In this document: positions 61,459-64,000 of the stretch, in pieces
Layout of the letters: the number at the start of each line of letters is the position of its first letter
Numbering within the stretch: the stretch's first letter is position 1
Assembly (NCBI RefSeq): GCF_003058325.1
Contig: NZ_CP028843.1
Span: 3,142,501-3,206,500, forward strand
Length of the DNA stretch: 64,000 bases
DNA from: Methylobacterium currus
Lineage (GTDB): Bacteria > Pseudomonadota > Alphaproteobacteria > Rhizobiales > Beijerinckiaceae
Direction of reading: 5' to 3'
Position numbers and translations under genes: made by a program
Notes under the pieces: generated by a model
Database searches by the model: none
The model's input: only the letters and a program-made list of their open reading frames with translations
What the model was told of the DNA's origin: nothing

Positions 61459-63435
61459 CTACAGCCGCGCCCGCACCTCCTCCACCACCCGCTCCGGCGT
61501 AACGCCGAAATGCCGGGCGAGGTCCGCCTCCGCCCCCGAGGCGCCGAAGCCGCTCATGCCGACGAAGCCGCCTTCCTCGCCGAGATAGCGGTCCCAGCCG
61601 AGGCGTACCGCCGCCTCGATCCCGACCCGGACCGTGCCGGGCCCCAGGGTGGCGCGGCGATAGGCGGCGTCCTGGCGCTCGAACAGCTCCCAGGACGGCA
61701 TCGAGACGACGGCGGTCGGGATGCCGTCCTTCTCCAGGCGGCGGCGGGCCTCGACGGCGAGCGCGACCTCGGAGCCGGTGGCGAGCAGCGTGACGCGGCG
61801 GATCCCCGAGGCCTCCTCCAGCACGTAGGCGCCGCGGGCGGAGAGGTTCTCGCCCGAGCCCTCGCGCCGCACGGCCGGCAGGGCCTGGCGGGCGAAGATC
61901 AGCGAGGACGGGCCGGTGCGGTTCTGGAGCGCGATCTCCCAGCACTCCGCCGCCTCGACGGCGTCGGCCGGGCGCAGGACCAGCATGTTGGGGATGGCGC
62001 GCAGGGAGGCCAGGTACTCGACCGGCTGGTGGGTCGGCCCGTTGCGGCCGATGCCGATCGAATCGTGGCTGAACACGAACGGCACCGGCAGCCCCATCAT
62101 GGCGGCGAGCCGCAGGGTCGGGCGCAGGTAGTCCGAGAAGACCAGGTAGGTGACGCCGACAGGCACCACGCCGCCATGGGCGGCCATCCCGTTCATCATC
62201 GCCCCCATGGCGTGCTCGCGGATGCCGTAATGGACGTAGCGCCCGCCCTGCTCCTCGGCCGTGAAGGATTTCAGGCTGCGCTTGTGCTGGGTCGCGCCCT
62301 CCAGGTCCGGCGCGCCGGAGAGGAGTTCGGGAATCGCCTCCGCCAGCCGGTCGACCAGCTCGCCCGACAGGGCGATGCCCGACTGCGCCTTGCCCGAGCG
62401 GGCCGCCTCGTCGCGGAACGCCCGCAACGGAGCGTCCCAGCCCTCCGGCAGCCGGCCTGCGCGCAGGCGGTCGAGGAGGCGGCGGCGCTCCGGCGGCAGG
62501 GCGGCGACGCGGCGCGCCCAGGACGCGAAGACCGGGGCGCTGCGCTCGCCCGCCGCGCGCCAGGCGGCGCGGATCTCCTGCGGGATCTCGAAGGCCGGAT
62601 GCGGCCAGTTCAGCGCCTCGCGGGCGGCGGCGCTCAAGGAGGCCGGGATGCGGGCCGAATGGGCCGCCCGCGTGCCCTCGACGCCCGGCAGGCCGCGGCC
62701 GATCACGGTGCTGCAACGGATCATCGAGGGACGAGGATCGGCCTTGGCGAGCAGCAGGGCCGCCGAGACCGCCTCGATATCGTGCCCGTCGACCTCCTGC
62801 ACGTGCCAGTGGCTCAGGCGGAACCGCGCCGCCATGTCGTCGCTCAGCGCGAGGTCGATCGCGCCGTCATCGGTCATCTGGTTGTCGTCCCAGAGGAAGG
62901 TGAGCTTGCCCAAACGCAGGTGGCCGGCGAGCGAGATCACCTCCTGGCCGACCCCCTCCTGGAGGCAGCCGTCGCCGACGAGGGCATAGGTGCGGTGGTC
63001 GACGAGGTCCGCCCCGAGCCAGCGGTTCAGGTAGGCCTCCGCCAGCGCCATGCCGGCGGCGTTGGCGATGCCCTGGCCGAGGGGCCCGGTGGTGGTCTCG
63101 ATGCCGTGGGCGGGGGCGTATTCGGGGTGGCCCTCGCAGGGCGAGCCGAGTTCACGGAAGCGCTTGATGTCCTCGAGCCCGATCGCCTCGTAGCCCGAGA
63201 GATGCAGCAGCGCGTAGAGCAGCATCGAGCCGTGGCCGTTCGACGCGACGAAGCGGTCGCGGTCGAACCACAGGGGCTCGCGGGCCAGGAACTTGAGGTG
63301 GCGGGTGAAGAGAGCCGTCACCGTATCGGCGGCGCCGAGCGGCGTGCCCGGATGCCCCTCGCCCACCCGCTCGATCGCGTCGATGGACAGGAAGCGGATC
63401 GCGTCCGCGAGCGCGCGCGGCTCGGTGCCGGTCAT
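61459..63435 (-). CDS. tkt: Transketolase
   Basis: A 658-residue transketolase. The N terminus has RFLSIDAIERVGEGHPGTPL, then the thiamine diphosphate motif GDGCLQEGVGQEVISLAGHL with LTFLWDDNQ. The pyrimidine-domain segment is HYGIREHAMGAMMNGMAAHG (with the conserved Glu). The C-terminal domain starts around LLATGSEVALAVEARRRLE. It transfers two-carbon units in the pentose phosphate pathway and pentose recycling. The start MTGTEPRALADAIR is 10 bp from a two-part dyad. Confidence 0.96.
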   Translation of the reverse strand: MTGTEPRALADAIRFLSIDAIERVGEGHPGTPLGAADTVTALFTRHLKFLAREPLWFDRDRFVASNGHGSMLLYALLHLSGYEAIGLEDIKRFRELGSPCEGHPEYAPAHGIETTTGPLGQGIANAAGMALAEAYLNRWLGADLVDHRTYALVGDGCLQEGVGQEVISLAGHLRLGKLTFLWDDNQMTDDGAIDLALSDDMAARFRLSHWHVQEVDGHDIEAVSAALLLAKADPRPSMIRCSTVIGRGLPGVEGTRAAHSARIPASLSAAAREALNWPHPAFEIPQEIRAAWRAAGERSAPVFASWARRVAALPPERRRLLDRLRAGRLPEGWDAPLRAFRDEAARSGKAQSGIALSGELVDRLAEAIPELLSGAPDLEGATQHKRSLKSFTAEEQGGRYVHYGIREHAMGAMMNGMAAHGGVVPVGVTYLVFSDYLRPTLRLAAMMGLPVPFVFSHDSIGIGRNGPTHQPVEYLASLRAIPNMLVLRPADAVEAAECWEIALQNRTGPSSLIFARQALPAVRREGSGENLSARGAYVLEEASGIRRVTLLATGSEVALAVEARRRLEKDGIPTAVVSMPSWELFERQDAAYRRATLGPGTVRVGIEAAVRLGWDRYLGEEGGFVGMSGFGASGAEADLARHFGVTPERVVEEVRARL

Positions 63436-63444
63436 CGGGGTCCC

Positions 63445-63498
63445 TCCCGGGGATTGTTGGGTGCTCTTGAGGCACGATCACCCAACCGACCCCCGGGA
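63445..63498 (-). promoter_or_regulatory. Two-part dyad in the tkt leader
   Basis: Outer arms TCCCGGGG (63445-63452) and CCCCGGGA (63491-63498) enclose inner arms GTTGGGTG (63456-63463) and CACCCAAC (63479-63486). The element starts 10 bp upstream of the tkt ATG. It may be a leader hairpin affecting tkt translation, the terminator of the upstream gene, or a regulator site. Confidence 0.5.
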
Positions 63499-63552
63499 CG
63501 GAACTCAAACGAGGTTTTCTCGCGCTGAGATGAGCGCGATTCACCTCGTGCC

Positions 63553-64000
63553 TCAGGCGGCGATCAGCCCGCCCATCCGGGCGACCCGGCCGAGATGGTG
63601 TTCGGCATCGCCGAACAGCTGGTCGATCATCGTGACCCGCTTGAAGTAGTGGCCGACGCTGTACTCCATGGTCACGCCGACGCCGCCATGGAGCTGCACC
63701 GCGCCCTGGCCGACGATGCGGCCGGAGCGGCCGATCTGCACCTTGGCGCCGGCGATGGCGCGGGCGCGCTCCTCCGCGTCGTCCTCGCCCGCCATCATGG
63801 TGGCGAGGAAGGCCATCGAGCGGGCCTGTTCGAGCGCGATGAACATGTCGGCGGCCCGGTGCTGAAGCACCTGGAACGAGCCGATCGTCACGCCGAACTG
63901 CTTGCGGGTCTTCAGGTACTCGACCGTCAGCTTGTGCATCCGGTCCATCGCCCCGACCGCCTCGGCGCAGAGCGCGGCGATCGCCTCGTCGGCGACCCGC
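63553..64000 (-). CDS. Acyl-CoA dehydrogenase, C-terminal part (runs off right edge)
   Basis: The frame is open to the window edge, and the visible 149 codons are the C-terminal helical domain of an acyl-CoA dehydrogenase: YLKTRKQFGVTIGSFQVLQH, then AVQLHGGVGVTMEYSVGHYF. The internal ATG at 63948 is not the true start. The segment YLKTRKQFG...LQHR and the QLHGG motif, which contacts FAD, are intact. The preferred chain length or substrate cannot be judged. Confidence 0.9.
   Translation of the reverse strand, partial: RVADEAIAALCAEAVGAMDRMHKLTVEYLKTRKQFGVTIGSFQVLQHRAADMFIALEQARSMAFLATMMAGEDDAEERARAIAGAKVQIGRSGRIVGQGAVQLHGGVGVTMEYSVGHYFKRVTMIDQLFGDAEHHLGRVARMGGLIAA

Overview
The window is very GC-rich with dense, short-spaced genes. 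Its gene content points to an alphaproteobacterium of the Methylobacterium/Methylorubrum group. The supporting signs are a mesaconyl-CoA hydratase of the ethylmalonyl-CoA pathway, a three-gene proton-translocating transhydrogenase (pntAA-pntAB-pntB) preceded by an aa3-oxidase subunit IV-like gene, an ECF15 (EcfG-type) general-stress sigma factor with matching GGAAC-N17-CGTT promoters, sdhCDAB, a MutL with an endonuclease motif, and several methyl-accepting receptors. This assignment rests on gene content only; no rRNA gene is present.

Layout. 1-2 kb: the end of an FAD/NAD(P)-binding protein and an internally deleted ISNCY-type transposase. 2.2-7.1 kb: a GntR/FCD regulator with a palindromic operator in its leader, followed by a polar amino-acid ABC transporter (binding protein, two permeases, ATPase) and a class IV aminotransferase-like protein that lacks the PLP lysine. 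8-13.4 kb: two tandem secreted copper-radical-oxidase-like proteins, almost identical over 1.66 kb but carrying unrelated C-terminal modules. 13.4-27.8 kb: housekeeping and envelope genes (ketopantoate reductase family, ClC channel, Wzc-like polysaccharide co-polymerase, hexapeptide acyltransferase, aquaporin, Uma2 protein, MutL, GNAT, beta-barrel protein, TAXI-domain membrane protein, AprI/Inh inhibitor). 28-31.7 kb: sdhCDAB on the minus strand.

31.9-48.1 kb: LysR and MntR regulators, a PAS receptor, mesaconyl-CoA hydratase, yggU/yggT, two tRNA-Ala(CGC), a CsoR/FrmR-family repressor, an ABC1 kinase, the pnt operon, a second receptor, recJ and two tRNA-Tyr. 48.1-52.7 kb is a stress-linked block: an EcfG-type sigma factor with an N-terminal NepR-like segment, an ArsR regulator, two divergent small secreted proteins that each have a near-perfect EcfG promoter, a polyphosphate kinase 2 and an OprB porin. 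52.8-57 kb: a taurine operon tauA-tauB-tauC-tpa on the minus strand. 57.3-64 kb: a large hybrid histidine kinase, msrB, transketolase and the end of an acyl-CoA dehydrogenase.

The most noteworthy items are the NepR-sigma fusion next to two EcfG promoters, the duplicated copper radical oxidases with swapped C-terminal modules, and the lysine-less aminotransferase. No CRISPR array, prophage or intact mobile element was seen. All assignments come from reading motifs and sequence by eye; no database search was run.
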